Origin: Eucommia ulmoides
Taxonomy: Eukaryota > Streptophyta > Magnoliopsida > Garryales > Eucommiaceae
Direction: 5' to 3'
DNA length: 64,000 nucleotides
NCBI GenBank assembly: GCA_016647705.1
Contig: CM028335.1
Coordinates: forward strand, 34,238,212 to 34,302,211
Below are positions 24,857 to 36,739 of this stretch, one piece after another. The notes under the pieces were generated by a model, which was given only the letters and a program-made list of their open reading frames with translations, did no database searches and was not told where the DNA came from. Each line of letters starts with the position of its first letter. Within the stretch, counting starts at the first letter, position 1. Made by a program: the position numbers and the translations under genes.

Positions 24857-26415
24857 ACCAAATGTTTCGTGGGAGGCAACCCAAGGCAAAAATAAATTTT
24901 ATTTGTCACTGCCGACTTGATTCGGAGACGAGATTCTCTCACCTCCCAAGTATGTGCTCTAAATCCTCTTCATCAGCATGTTTTAATTTCAAATATTGAG
25001 ACTGATGATTGGGCCACTGAGGACACTGTCCATTTTAAGTTCAGAAGTGATGTGTAGTATTTTAATATTGTTAGTTTATGTTATTTTGTTTTTATTGTAT
25101 GCATGTTTGTTTAGGATTAGTTTGTTTAGGTTAGTTGTTATTATGTATTAAGTTTTGACTTCGTCTGGGCCAATACCCAATGATGAGTTTGTCCCCTAGT
25201 TGTTTATTGAGGTCGAGCTTAAAGCTCGTTCATGTGTGTTCTGTGTGCTTAACGTATCATTTTAGTAAAAGTTATTATAGATCCAAAATGTATGAGCATG
25301 TAAACTCAATGTATAACTGTCTATTTGATTTGAAAACGATTATTTGTCAACCAAATTCCTGACAATAGGGATTTTATTGATTTGGGGGAAATTCGAGACG
25401 AAATCCTAGATGAGGTAGTTCAGGAGATATGATTTAGGCATTCATTTGATAGCTTGAGCCTTTAAAGCGTACCTTGTTATATCATTATCCCTCGTTACCC
25501 TATCGAAGCTTAAAAATCTTTTCAATTCTAAACACTTAAACAAATACCCTGGCCTATTGAACTTTTTCCAAACCTTTATCGCTTAACCAAAGGCACAATT
25601 TAAGTGAATCAAGCTCGCAGTTGCAAATGCTACTTGAAGTGATCGGTTGAGTTTAGGGTGAACTTTTAATTGATTCGGTATTCGAGTACTCACTTATCAC
25701 TCTTCTTTCATTTTAACCACACCCATGAAATTCTAATAATCGAATGAGTTTGGGGGTGTAGTATTTGTTTAAAAAAAAAAAAACATATGGACAAATAATA
25801 CAATTTTCGTTTTTTTTTTATAACTGAGTATATCATTTTTGTAAATGAATGTTCAGGGTTGTGTCAATTTATCTGTGGAGTTTTGAGTGTGAGAGTGCCA
25901 AGCATATGTCTCGGGTATCGTCAAGTTAACGACGTTAACTTGTTTTCTATTTTCGATATACTCTTGGCCATATTCCTAAACCGAACCAAGTCCTAATGAT
26001 CTTCTTGGATTTCTCCGAGCCTACATTAGTGGATAATAGAACCCAGGTCAAGCTTATGAATTCCCTATACCTAAAAGATTTTAGTCGTGAACTTTATTGA
26101 GCGATGATCTCATCTAATCAATAGAGAGTTGTATATGTGAGTTTTATCACACACACTTTAACAGGATCTAGAATGGTACTCACTATTATCGAATGTTGAA
26201 ATTCTAGAACACCACATGGTGTGATTTATTCTTGAACTTGATAGGATTGAGGGTCGATGTGGGATTTGGCCAATAGATGATATTCAATTCTTGCACATAA
26301 TTGTTTTTAGTATTTTTCATTTTTAGTTTTTAATTTCTTAATTATTTTTTATATTTTCTTGAATTGTGTGGGTGTTTTGCTCGAGGACTAGCAAAATTCT
26401 AAGTTTTGAGGTATT

Positions 26416-27817
26416 TGATAAGTGTGATCTACCTATCTATTTTTAAACCAAACTTGTTAGTTTTCGAGTACGTTTATTATGTTTCTTACGTTTTAATACG
26501 TTTTTATGTATTTTTGTATAAATCAGGTGTGTGGGGTGAAAATGCATGAAAACAGATCATAAACGATCAAATCGGACCAAGAATGGTGAGAAAACAAACA
26601 TAGAGGCATAATTTTGAAAACCAGCCCACCACCACGGCGTCTAGACCATCGTCACAGTGATCAAAATGCAGAGAATGACAAAAATGTTATTGACATCCCA
26701 CTGCCGAGGTGGTAAAAGAACAAGATGGTCCCTGATTCCACCCCCAAGTCCACCACCTAGGCCGTGACTTAACCAACATACCTACCGCCGCGGCGATCAC
26801 TTTGCACAACTATTAGATATTTTTTTTAGATATTTTGCTCCATATTTAAGCATCTCTCCTCTCTCCCTTTTTGATCGCCCGACCATAGGAGACCCCTTAG
26901 GGTTCCTAATATTTTGAGAGTGTTTTGGGGTGTGCTCAACTAATTCCAAAGGAGAAGAACACGTTGCAATAAAGGACAAGCGATCATTGGACAGTTTTAG
27001 CAGCAATTCTTCGGACTACGACTAAGTTTTTCCGTTTCTCTCTTTATTTTCTTAAATTTGGTAGGTTGTTGAGTATGTTTAGCTTATTTTTCATTGTATA
27101 AATGGTTATGACCATGAGTTAAACGAATTTTGTTTAGGGATTAATATATTTTATGAAATCGTTGTTCGTTTAAGTTTGTGTTTTGTTAATGGTTGTTTTT
27201 CACTATTTTGATTGTGTTTATCGTTATTCTTTAATATTATGCTTGTTTAGATAATTAAAGAATATGGGGTTTAACACTCGAGAGAGGTAACCCCGAATTC
27301 GGACTAGGGTAAACATAACGCGACGATCTAATAACCCAGGAGAGAGTTAGAAAGTGTGCAATCAATGACGTTGGGGCAAGACTCATGTGACCTAGTGTTA
27401 TTAAGACATTGAGGGGGACTTCTTTGTTAACGCAAGGTCGCATATTCACTCATCTAACACTTGGGAGAGGTGGCGAGTGAGTTTATGACATAGAGATTGT
27501 CGGATAGGTCAAACGCCGTTATTGTAAACTAAACGAGACCAAACACATTTTTGTAAATGAAGTTAATCCCTAGGCAATATTTTCCCTAAAATATCTCAAT
27601 ATAATATTAGTATAATTAGTGTAATTAACTTAGTATTAGTATTAATTAATTATAAACTAAATTTTTATCGCCTAAATAAAGTTAGGTTATGACAATCGCG
27701 GTACTTGATAATAATCTCAACTAATCCCTGTGGATATAACAACCCTTACTTATTCCCATCTATACTAAAACTTGACCTGTAAACTTGCAGTGAACGTGGC
27801 GAAATATTCAACCACCA
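26416..27817 (+). repeat. 3' LTR of gag-only element 2
   Basis: It starts TGATAAGTGTGATCTACC, ends ..CAACCACCA and aligns with 22470-23850 throughout, with a small length difference near 26484-26500. Confidence 0.85.
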
Positions 27818-28528
27818 ATTATGTACGTACTTCATTGTTACATAATTTAACACACACTTGTATTTGCATATAACAAGAGTCAATATAGAGTATATTGAGA
27901 TTGTTGGTGATGGATAGAAGCTCTGAGTGTCTGTCTTATCAAAATCTAACAAAATATGAAACTTCATACTGTGAGTATGTAAATTGTAACCCAGACTAGG
28001 GTATTAGTCTAAGCGAGAGAATTGTAGCTAAGCATAAACGTAGTTTTTCTAGTGAGATAGTAGAAATACATAAATGTAACTTGTCTTCTGAAATATTTGA
28101 AGCAAGGTATAAATGTACCTTAACTTTGAGAGAGTAGCATAACATAAATGTAGCTTTCCTTATGTGAGTTGTAGAAGAACATAAATGAATCGTGTTCTAT
28201 GAGAGTGTGACAGTTTGGTCTTCACCAGGTAATAATATCCAAATAATAGTGGATTATAAATCCCTTAAGAAGCTTGAAGGAGTAGACATAGGTAAGGAGA
28301 GGCCTTACCTAACTATTATAAATTGTTGTGACTCTTGTCTCTTACTTTTTATCTCTTTAGTGTGTGTTTGTTTATACTTGATTTATCATTCTGCTGCACT
28401 TTTATAATACTTTGAGCACTATTGGATAAGTATATGGTAAAAAGAACAATAGAAAAATACACAAAAATCGGTTAGAGTTATATGTAGTACCCAATGCATG
28501 CCCCTTCTTAGGTATACTTGGGCCGACA

Positions 28529-29625
28529 CAACCCCTTGGTTTTGCAAATGAACATTTCTTGGATCATGTGTTTAAATTGTTTAAAGTGTTTTCTGGTCTC
28601 AAACAAGCCCCTAGTGATTGGTATGAGAAGCTTAATAGTTTCTTAATTGAGAAATGTTTGAAAAGAGGAATTAGTGATATTCCAATTTTTATTTAGGATA
28701 TAATAATATTATTAAAATACACGTTGATGACATTATATTTGGTTCTACTAATGTGAATCTTTGCCAAGAATATGCAAGAACAGTTTGAGATAAACATGAT
28801 GGGAGAGCTTATCTTCTTTCTTGGACTACAAATAAAGCAAAACAAGGATATGATGTTCATCAACCAAGTTAAGTACGTGAAGAAGTTTTTACAAAAAATG
28901 CAGAATGGAAATAGGAAGGCATACGGAACACAAATGGCGACTTCAACAAATCTAGACAAGGATGGCAAATGAGAAAGCCCAATGAAAAGCTATATCGAGG
29001 TGTGATTGGTATCCTTCTCCATTTTACTGCAAGTAGGACTGATATTATGTTTAGCACTCACTTGTGTGTACGTTTTAAGTCATGTCCTCAGGAGTCATAC
29101 TTAACTGTTGTTAAAAGGATATTTAGGTATTTAATTAGGTCACATAAATTAGGTACCCCAAAAACAGTAAGATGCATATGCTTAGTTAGTCTGAAACCAA
29201 CTTTGCTAGTGGCAAGGTTGAGAGTAGTAGTACAAGTCGTATGTGTTACTTTCTAGGACACACACTAGTTTCTTGATAGAGTGAGAAACAAAAAGCTATA
29301 GTTTTGTCACCTGCCAATGCTGAATATATGGTCGCCGGTAGTAGTTGTACCTAAGTTTTATACCTAAAGCAACAATTATTTTATTTCTCCATAAGTGTGT
29401 AAAATATGACAATTCCCTATGATAAAACGAGTTATATTTGCCTTAGTAAGAAAAACCTACACACAACTCCCGCACTAAGGACATTAAGATTCATCATCAC
29501 ATTATTAGTGACAGTATTCAAAAAAGACACTTCTCCTTAAGGTTCATAGACACATACAATTAGCTTGCTGATATTTTTAATAGACCTTTAGTGGAAGATC
29601 AAGTGGCATTCTAAAATTATATGAC
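28529..29625 (+). pseudogene. RT / RNase H remnant of the SIRE-like copia element
   Basis: Directly after the left LTR the sequence encodes an RT fragment: QPLGFANEHFLDH, VFSGLKQAPSDWYEKL, then KIHVDDIIFGSTN (the [YV]DD box) and MMGELIFFLGLQIKQ. RNase H-like sequence and a terminal 'LADIFNRPLVEDQ' follow. The match is to SIRE/Maximus or Tork copia. It is strongly decayed, with several breaks. Confidence 0.75.
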
Positions 29626-30184
29626 GTTTAGGAATGGCTGGGCGAGTTGACATTTGCCTAAATTAACTCTTTCAAATTTCAGATGTGTTGTATATTTATT
29701 CATATTAATTTATTTGTGGAACTAATACTGAAAAGCAATTTTTAAAGCTTAAAATGAACATAAAGTGTTTTGAAATCAACTTAAAACACTCTGTCATTGA
29801 AGTTCAAAATAATGAATCACATAATTTTTATTAGTTCTAACACATAGAATTCATCAATGTTTCAAAAATAAATGATCTAACATTCTCCACATCAATTATA
29901 CTTCCCAATTTTTTGAGATGACAAAGAGAGAAAGAATAGTGATTTGATGTCTTAGACATAAGCTTTATAATTCTTCTTGTTTAGCTCAAGTACTTATGCT
30001 CACATTGATCTATTATTGCCATAATTTTTTTTAAGTCTCTATTATTGCCATACTTAGTTATTCATGTTATGCTTATATGTTTTTATGTTTATTATTCATT
30101 TCCATTTGCCTATGTATATTTGTATTTCTCATTTTTAAACTAAAAAGACTAAAAATATTGTTCACATACTAAAGGGGAGTTTGG

Positions 30185-30577
30185 TGTAAAGACTAGTTCC
30201 TGGACATGCATATTTTTAGTTGCATTTTAGAATATTTAGAAAAATAATGGGGTTCATTGTGCGATTTATATTTGGCTTTAAAAAAAATTTAGGGGGGTTA
30301 ATACGCTAATATTAATTTTGACTTTTAAAAGTTTAGGAATTATTAAGTTATTTAAAATATGATTTTAAAACGTTTTGAGATATAATTAATATTTTCTTTA
30401 TTTCAAGAGATTAATTAATGTAAATAAAAAAATATATAAAAATAAAATATAGTGGGTGAGATTTGTTGCCTTCTCAACGAAGACAACAAACCTCAACCAC
30501 AAATGTATATATGGGTCCAAAAAAAAATTGGATGGCGGTGAAAACTTGTTCACTACCTAACATCCTCCTTCCCTTTC

Positions 30578-30623
<46 letters not shown>

Positions 30624-30713
30624 CATGCGGTTAAAAAAACAATATAGGAGAGAAAAGCTTTCGGCAACAACAATAGGTAATTCTCTTTTTTTTTTCTCCT
30701 CTTCATTTACATG

Positions 30714-30746
<33 letters not shown>

Positions 30747-32247
30747 ATTGCTAAAATAATATATATATCACGTTTAATTTATGGGACTATTGATACGGAG
30801 ATATATACATGTATATTTATGTCAAAAATATATATACACAGGTTTGATTAATATAGTGGGTTTGAGAAATGTAGTAGGTATATTTATATATACAGATATA
30901 TCTAATTTACGAAGAATACCATTTAAGATAAAAATTGTAAATTAAACGACAATTTTTAGTATTTTATTGACGAATAATATTTTTATCAGTTGATTAATAT
31001 TTTTCTATAGCCTAAATTATTAATAGGAAGAAATTTGTAATTGTTGTTATATTAATTTTTGTACAATTAATATTAACTTAAGAAATTAGGCGTTAAATAA
31101 TTTTGTATAATCAAAAAAATTTGGGAATGGAAAATAGTGTATTTAGGGTCACACATTGCATATTAGATTTATTTTAAATAAATTCTTAGTTTAGTCCTTT
31201 TGTTGTTAGGTTCATAGACGACGCCGACCACGTAACATTTTGAGGATAGTATTTTTAGTAGCGCGAAAATCGAGATGAGTTATTGTCTTATATATAAATT
31301 GCTAAATTATATTTTCGTACTAAAACGTGAAAAGAAAAGATTTATTAAAATGAATTATTATATAACGTGATGTAGATCAAATAAATTTTTAAATACGGAA
31401 AGTGATTTTATTATCTAACTATACCATAGTATGATCCCGACAGGAGAGCATATCTTGCGGGATGTTATTGGTTCTAACAAGAGAGTATGTCCTACAAGAC
31501 ATTGTATTCTAACCTGACAGAAGAGTAAGTCCTGCTGGTGGTTGATATCTGTTATTGTTGTTGTTGTTGTTGACGATGATCATTATCATTATGATATGGT
31601 GGTTTATACCACGTGTTGGCTCCTACCATTAGAAATATTAAATGGCCCTGGCACTGATAACAACATTAGATTACACAGTTATACAGATAACGTACCGTCA
31701 TAACTCCCGATCGTGAGGTGAAACGATCCTATGGCTAGTAAGAAAATATGTGTGTAGTATTTTATTATATATCAAAATTATTTGATTGGTTGATTTAAAT
31801 GCATTATTTTATTGCAATGATAGCTGTGGAATTTTATTTCGACTCAGTGTGCGCTAAGCTATTATATTTTGAAAAGTGGTATTTGATAACTATGCTTGAT
31901 CCATATAAATTATTATATATTATGAAGACAGTACATCAATAAAATATTTTATCTCAAATACCACAGCTAGAAGCGGGTCCACTACTGGAACTAGGGAGAA
32001 TTAGAAGGTAGTGTCATTTTTGGAGGATTTGCGGAACTGTTGTGAACCGTGAAAGGTTCAGATTCTTTTTGTAGTTTGGGTTGTGGATATATGGACATGT
32101 GTATGCCTGAATTTTGAAGTTGGTAAATATTTTTGATTTTTTTTTTTTACATCAGTACATGTTTGTATATTTGTTGGATGGTCGAGTAACATCAAATCGA
32201 CGTCACGACCAGCCTTGGGCGTCGGGACCCCGGGGTGGGGTGTGACA
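30185..32247 (+). mobile_element. solo LTR of a chromovirus-type Ty3/gypsy element
   Basis: A perfect TTTGG duplication flanks it (30180-30184 and 32248-32252). It starts TGTAAAGACTAG and ends GGGGTGGGGTGTGACA, the typical Tekay/Del LTR terminus. It shares the internal box 'ctcccgatcgtga' with the LTRs of the chromovirus at 51769-61956. No internal sequence adjoins it. The insertion lies just upstream of the copia right LTR and split its polypurine region. Confidence 0.85.
30580..30748. repeat. (AC)n and (TG)n runs forming a large hairpin
   Basis: (AC)n at about 30582-30615 continues into 'atatatatacatg'. About 80 bp later 'catgtatatatg' runs into (TG)n at about 30719-30746. The arms are complementary over about 40 bp, so the region can form a cruciform. 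It lies within the solo LTR. Confidence 0.75.
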
Positions 32248-32284
32248 TTTGGTGCTATATTATCATCATAAAAAAGGAAGAGAT

Positions 32285-34709
32285 TGTTGACCCTAAGAGT
32301 GTGAATCCATAAGAATGGGATTTTCATATTTGGCGTTTTGTATTTAACATGGTTGTTGAGTGTCTATATACAAGAAAATGCAATGGAGATACAATACCAT
32401 CAAGAAGAATAGAGAAGTGGTACTAAGAATGAAAGGAAAATAGGAAAGATTAAGAAGATGTCAATCAAGATGAAGATAAGGTAGTTCAGATGATCCAACT
32501 TGGATATTCCAGCTAAAGACGATCGTGATGAAGATCCAAAGTCTTATGAGGTGTTAAAATGAACTCGATGTATACATAAATATAAGGTAAACTCTTTCCC
32601 TACAATTCTAATACACATTGACTTATCTTAGTAAACAAACTCACACTTGCATTTATTATGTGGCATATCTTACTTGAGAATCATATGTGTTAAAGATGAT
32701 TATAAATGATGAAAATGAAATTAAGTCAATGGGGATAAGAAAACAAAATAGAGTTGTTTAAAAAAAACAAGCTAAAAATTAAAAAGTACATAATCCAGTC
32801 GACCAAATGCCAGCTCAATCCGGTCGACGGATTGGAATTTTTGGTCAACTGATTTTGCAAGTTGGTCCTGATCTGTAACAAATACATGTAATCAGTCAAC
32901 TGAAAAAAGGAACAAGTCGATCAATTTATAGAGTAGGTTCAAATTTTTTGCTCAATCAATCGGTAAGTCGATTGACTAGGGTAGAATACGTTTTACACAT
33001 ACTGAGAATGAACATCTCGATTGACTATAGATTCAGTCCACCGATTGTCGAAAGATGTTTTGATATCTTGATAAAAAATACAGTTTAGCTTGAATAAACA
33101 CAAAATTAATTTAAACATGTTTCTAATGTTACCTAAAAAAAATTATCAGCCAATTGAATAAATTATTTCAAATTAAGAGACAAGATCAGTGGAAAATCAT
33201 TAAAAAAATAAAATTATAATTTTATAAGTCGTAAATTATAGCCTATTTTTTTTAGCTACTTGTCTCCCAATGGATTATTTCTCAAATTGAAAAAGAAAAA
33301 ATTGAATGTTGTAATGAGTGTGTATTCATATCTAATAGACCTAAGTTTGATTCATTAATTACAACGATTCCACAAAATTAACACGCTATTCTTAGTGTTC
33401 AATTCTTGTGTGTTAAACACTCATAGCACTACATTGATTGAAATAGTATTGTAAAAACACTACATTTACTAAAAGAGTTGGGATTTGAGATACACAATAC
33501 ATTGAGCTATTATAAGAGAAACCTTCTAATCAAATTGGTGCTATCTTTAGGGAATTCTAAATGAGATCAATTCAATTTTAGCACAACCTACAACAATCAT
33601 ATCAGATATTGTTGTATATATCTATTGTTGACTTCGTGATAAAACAATTTAAAATTTAATATCGAGCTTTATAAGAGTAGTTTTGGATACATATTGAAAT
33701 ATATCATTTTGAGAAAACCAAAAGAGTTCTTATTAGAGAATCAAAAATTATTTTCTAGAAAAATAACAAAATTGATAGATTTTGTATATTGGACACGAGA
33801 AGAACTTGCACTGCAGGTGAGATTAGATTATTCCTCAAGATCTTAAATTCCTTGTATGCCAATCTAACACGAGGTAAGATAATTGGATGTTTTCACCTAT
33901 TTTTCAAAGAGTTATTCACTATATTGAAAAGAGTCTTAACTTCTCATTGTAAAAAATCATAAATATTGAATATTGAGCTTAAATTGATTAATTTAGTTCT
34001 TTGTATCACATGGACTTAATTGATTTCATGGTGAACATGATTATTTGTGTACTTTCTCTTTCATATCATATATATAGTACACACACTTCTATAAGCACCT
34101 AATGAGTAAATATATGGTATATTGGTTAATAGGTGATTGATAGAAGGTCTGAGAGATCGTTCATTAAAACTAACAAAAGATAAAATTTAACTTGTGATGG
34201 TGTGAACTGTATCTTAAACTTGGTTTAAGTAAGATAATTGTGTCAAGGTATAAGGTAATTTACGTGGGGTGAGGTTGTGACGAGGTCTATGTGTAATTTT
34301 CCTTGAGTATGAGTGTAACATGGTATCTGTGTAATTTACCTTGAGTAGGATGTTAAAAGATATAGGTGTAATTTACCTTTAGATATAACAATTTGTTTTC
34401 ACCGTGGAATATGTTCAGAGAAATAGTGGATTAGAAATATCTAAGGAGTTCGGGGTAGTAGATATAGACAAAGAGGGACCTTGGCTAAAATCTAAAAATC
34501 GTGGTGTCTATACTGGCTTTATCTCTATATCTATTTGTGTGCTTGTACTTCAATTTTTTACGTGTATGACAGTTGGCACCTCTTTAACAATTATTCTTCA
34601 TTTTTGAACTTGTTTTTTGTGTTTTTAGAATAAAGACAAAGAATGTAGAAACTAGTAAGTTCTTTGCACTACTTAATTCACCCCCCTTTTGGATAGACTT
34701 AGATCAACA
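32285..34709 (+). repeat. right copia LTR (SIRE/Angela-like), 2.4 kb
   Basis: It starts TGTTGACCCTAAGAGTG behind a PPT-like purine run and ends 'ttcacccccc' plus 'ttttggatagacttagatcaaca'. Termini and length agree with solo LTRs A and B, and the region from 33230 on matches the left LTR. No intact duplication could be identified at the far end (GACAC follows). Confidence 0.7.
32795..33058 (+). promoter_or_regulatory. array of GTCGAC/TTGACT near-palindromes in the U3 of the right copia LTR
   Basis: Seven or eight variants occur, including cagtcgaccaaa, ccggtcgacgga, tggtcaactga, atcagtcaactga and gtcgattgacta. They lie 510-770 bp from the LTR start, matching the position of the arrays in LTRs A and B. 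The motif is variant (GTCGAC beside GTTGAC), so it is the array rather than the exact word that is shared. Confidence 0.5.
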
Positions 34710-35766
34710 GACACCCAACCCAATTTTTTATTTTTTTTAACAAATAGATTTTATTCTATATTAAAAAGAGGGGACACGAACCTTACCTCAGAGAACAAAA
34801 ATAAAGGACTAATTAACTTACGTGCTCTAATTGAAGAAGGAAGATTTTCCTTTGTACAACAAAGAATTGAGTTAGCAAGCTAAGATAAACATCTGCCAGT
34901 GTTAGATTCAACAACTTTTGAAAGTCCACAATCACTGGTTCAAGTTATCACGGAATTTCATCTTTCCGTTCAACCATTTTCATAATGTCTAATTCAATAA
35001 GAGCTCAATACTATCGAATGTAAATGCATTATTGAATCCCTCTTGGTCTAGACACCAATAGGTTACGTTCTGAAAATATCCCTTGCCTTATTCGTATCAC
35101 TCCTCCATAACCAGACTACCTGGGATTTTCTACATCAATATTCAATTTATGAGAAAGCACGTGTTCTTTTGATTCAATAAGCCATCAGTGCGGTAGCAAT
35201 ATTTATATCGAAAGGCAACACGTTCAAGAGAATTGCCTTTCGATATAAATATGGAATTTTTAAAGAGGGTTACCTTTAGTCCCTTTCTTATAAAAAAAGT
35301 ATAACCATTCCTCGGAATGCTTCAAGCTAAAGAAACAAAGAAAAGAGCTGAAGTGAAGAGTAAGCAAACTACATGTTCTTGTCATCTTTCTCCCAATGAA
35401 AACCTTTAATATTCTAGAAATCCTTTATGAAGGAAGGGAAAAGCTAATGGATTCTTGACCAAATCTACTCCCCATGCTCATCCCTCAAGTCTTTTACCGA
35501 AAGATCCTTCGCTCCATTTGGCACCAGCATTATCTCTCGAAACCGAACATCAAAAAATTGGCTTGAGTGTCATGGATTAAATTTTTTGTAGTATTTGAGC
35601 CTCATAAACGGAGACCAAAGATACCTCCCCCTTTAAACCTCTACTAGACTTTAGCCTTAAAAGAAGCAGTGTAGTCTTCAAGAGATCTAAGGCCTAAACA
35701 TTCTTATTCTACTGGATAACAAAGCTCTTTCAATTTCATCCTCTTTTTTTATTTTTATTTTCTTCT

Positions 35767-35795
35767 CCCCCCCCCCCCCCCCCCTCCCCCCCCCC
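35767..35795. repeat. poly-C tract (C18 T C10)
   Basis: A long C run lies inside the LINE remnant. The minus strand therefore carries G18 A-side runs able to form G-quadruplexes. Exact length is prone to sequencing error. Confidence 0.8.
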
Positions 35796-36456
35796 AATTA
35801 AAAGTGAATTTTGCAAACAAATTTTCTAGAATCACAAGAACTTTAGTATCGGGAGATAAGGCCATCAGCACATAGACAGCTTGAATTTGGAAAAATATGT
35901 TTAGCATGAACCAGTCTTCCTCCGATTGACAAAAGCCTAGGCTTCAATCCTTGAATTTTATGCCTCAGTTTGAAGAACAAATTTTGAAACAAAATCACCT
36001 TCTTATGACCTTTATAAATAGGATGCCTAAGATACACAACAAGAAAAATACCACTGGTAAAACCAAACTGGTGTAGCAACCATTGCACTTTAGAGGATAC
36101 TCTTGTCCATATTAACAAGCTTCCATTAACACTTTTGATGTTTGTTGAGGAATGAATTAAAGTTCAAAAATAATCTCTTCGAATCATTTAAAAAAATGTT
36201 CATGTCATCAACTTAGGCTAAGTGATAAATTCATAAATAGTGGCAGAATAACTGAAAGAAAGAATGTCACCTAAGCTTATGGAAGATTTTAGCCCCCAAT
36301 AAACACCTCAACTGTAATAATTAACAAAGAAGGAGAAAGATGATCGCCCCTCGTCTCAATCTCCTTGTTGAATTGAAGAAACCACAACTTTGAACATTCA
36401 TTAGGATGAAAAGGAAGCAGTTGGCCCTCGTGTTTTTTCCTTTTTGTTTTAGTTAT

Positions 36457-36616
36457 TGTTAAAAGGGTATTTCTGTCTTTCCTGTATTATTTAGGGTTTC
36501 GAGTGCGGTTTAGGGTTTGCTGTATTATTTCTTCATTTTCTATATAAATAAAGGAATAGGCTACCACAATAGATTAAGCCTTCTCGTTCTTTTCATATCA
36601 CTCTTTTACTTTAACA
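36457..36616 (+). repeat. 5' LTR of the copia element
   Basis: It runs from TGTTAAAAGGGTATTTCTG to ..CTTTTACTTTAACA and contains a TATA box (ctatataaataaag, near 36540). The short length is typical of RE1/Ale-type copia. 'tgatatccaaagca' behind it is a degenerate initiator-Met primer site. Confidence 0.9.
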
Positions 36617-36739
36617 TGATATCCAAAGCAAGTTATGGGAGATTGATTCCATAGATCTGTTCAAACCATTTTTTTCTCTCTTCTTCTTTTTTCTGCCTAC
36701 TGTTTATACGAAAGAAAGAAGAAGAAGAAAAAAAAAAGG

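Larger units (their letters stand above)
22470..27817 (+). mobile_element. gag-only LTR element 2 (tRNA-Asp primed, Athila/TR-GAG-like)
   Basis: LTRs of 1381 and 1402 bp enclose a 2.57-kb interior. The flanks ATTTT (22465-22469) and ATTAT (27818-27822) form a duplication with one mismatch. The primer site at 23857 is tRNA-Asp type, and 'gaggactagcaaaattctaa' precedes the 3' LTR. The interior holds the gag-like segment and the second peptide block seen in element 1, and no pol. LTR differences of about 6-8% in the first 220 bp suggest it is somewhat younger than element 1. It is broken in a small number of places. Confidence 0.85.
21455..28528 (+). repeat. left copia LTR (interrupted by 22470-27817)
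   Basis: It is similar to the right LTR from about 33230 on. Shared blocks are 'gctacttatctcccaatg', 'gtatattggacatgagatga', 'gagatcttaaatc', 'acatgatta..', 'tgatggatagaag' and 'agtggatta.aaat'. It ends 'ccccttcttaggtatacttg' plus 'ggccgaca', a copia LTR terminus. The similarity continues smoothly across the nested element (acatgatta before, atgtacgtactt after). The true left border is not clear; sequence before 21455 does not match the first 950 bp of the right LTR. Confidence 0.5.
21455..34709 (+). mobile_element. SIRE/Maximus-like Ty1/copia carcass with nested insertions
   Basis: Parts in order: left LTR (21455-28528, split by gag-only element 2), a short RT/RNase H remnant (28529-about 29625), a tract before the polypurine region (29626-32284, split by a solo LTR) and the right LTR (32285-34709). 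PPT-like 'aaaaaaggaagagattg' stands immediately before the right LTR. Gag, protease and integrase are absent. The two LTRs are related but clearly more diverged than a normal pair, so the unit may combine two related insertions. It is an old, heavily broken fossil. Confidence 0.6.
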
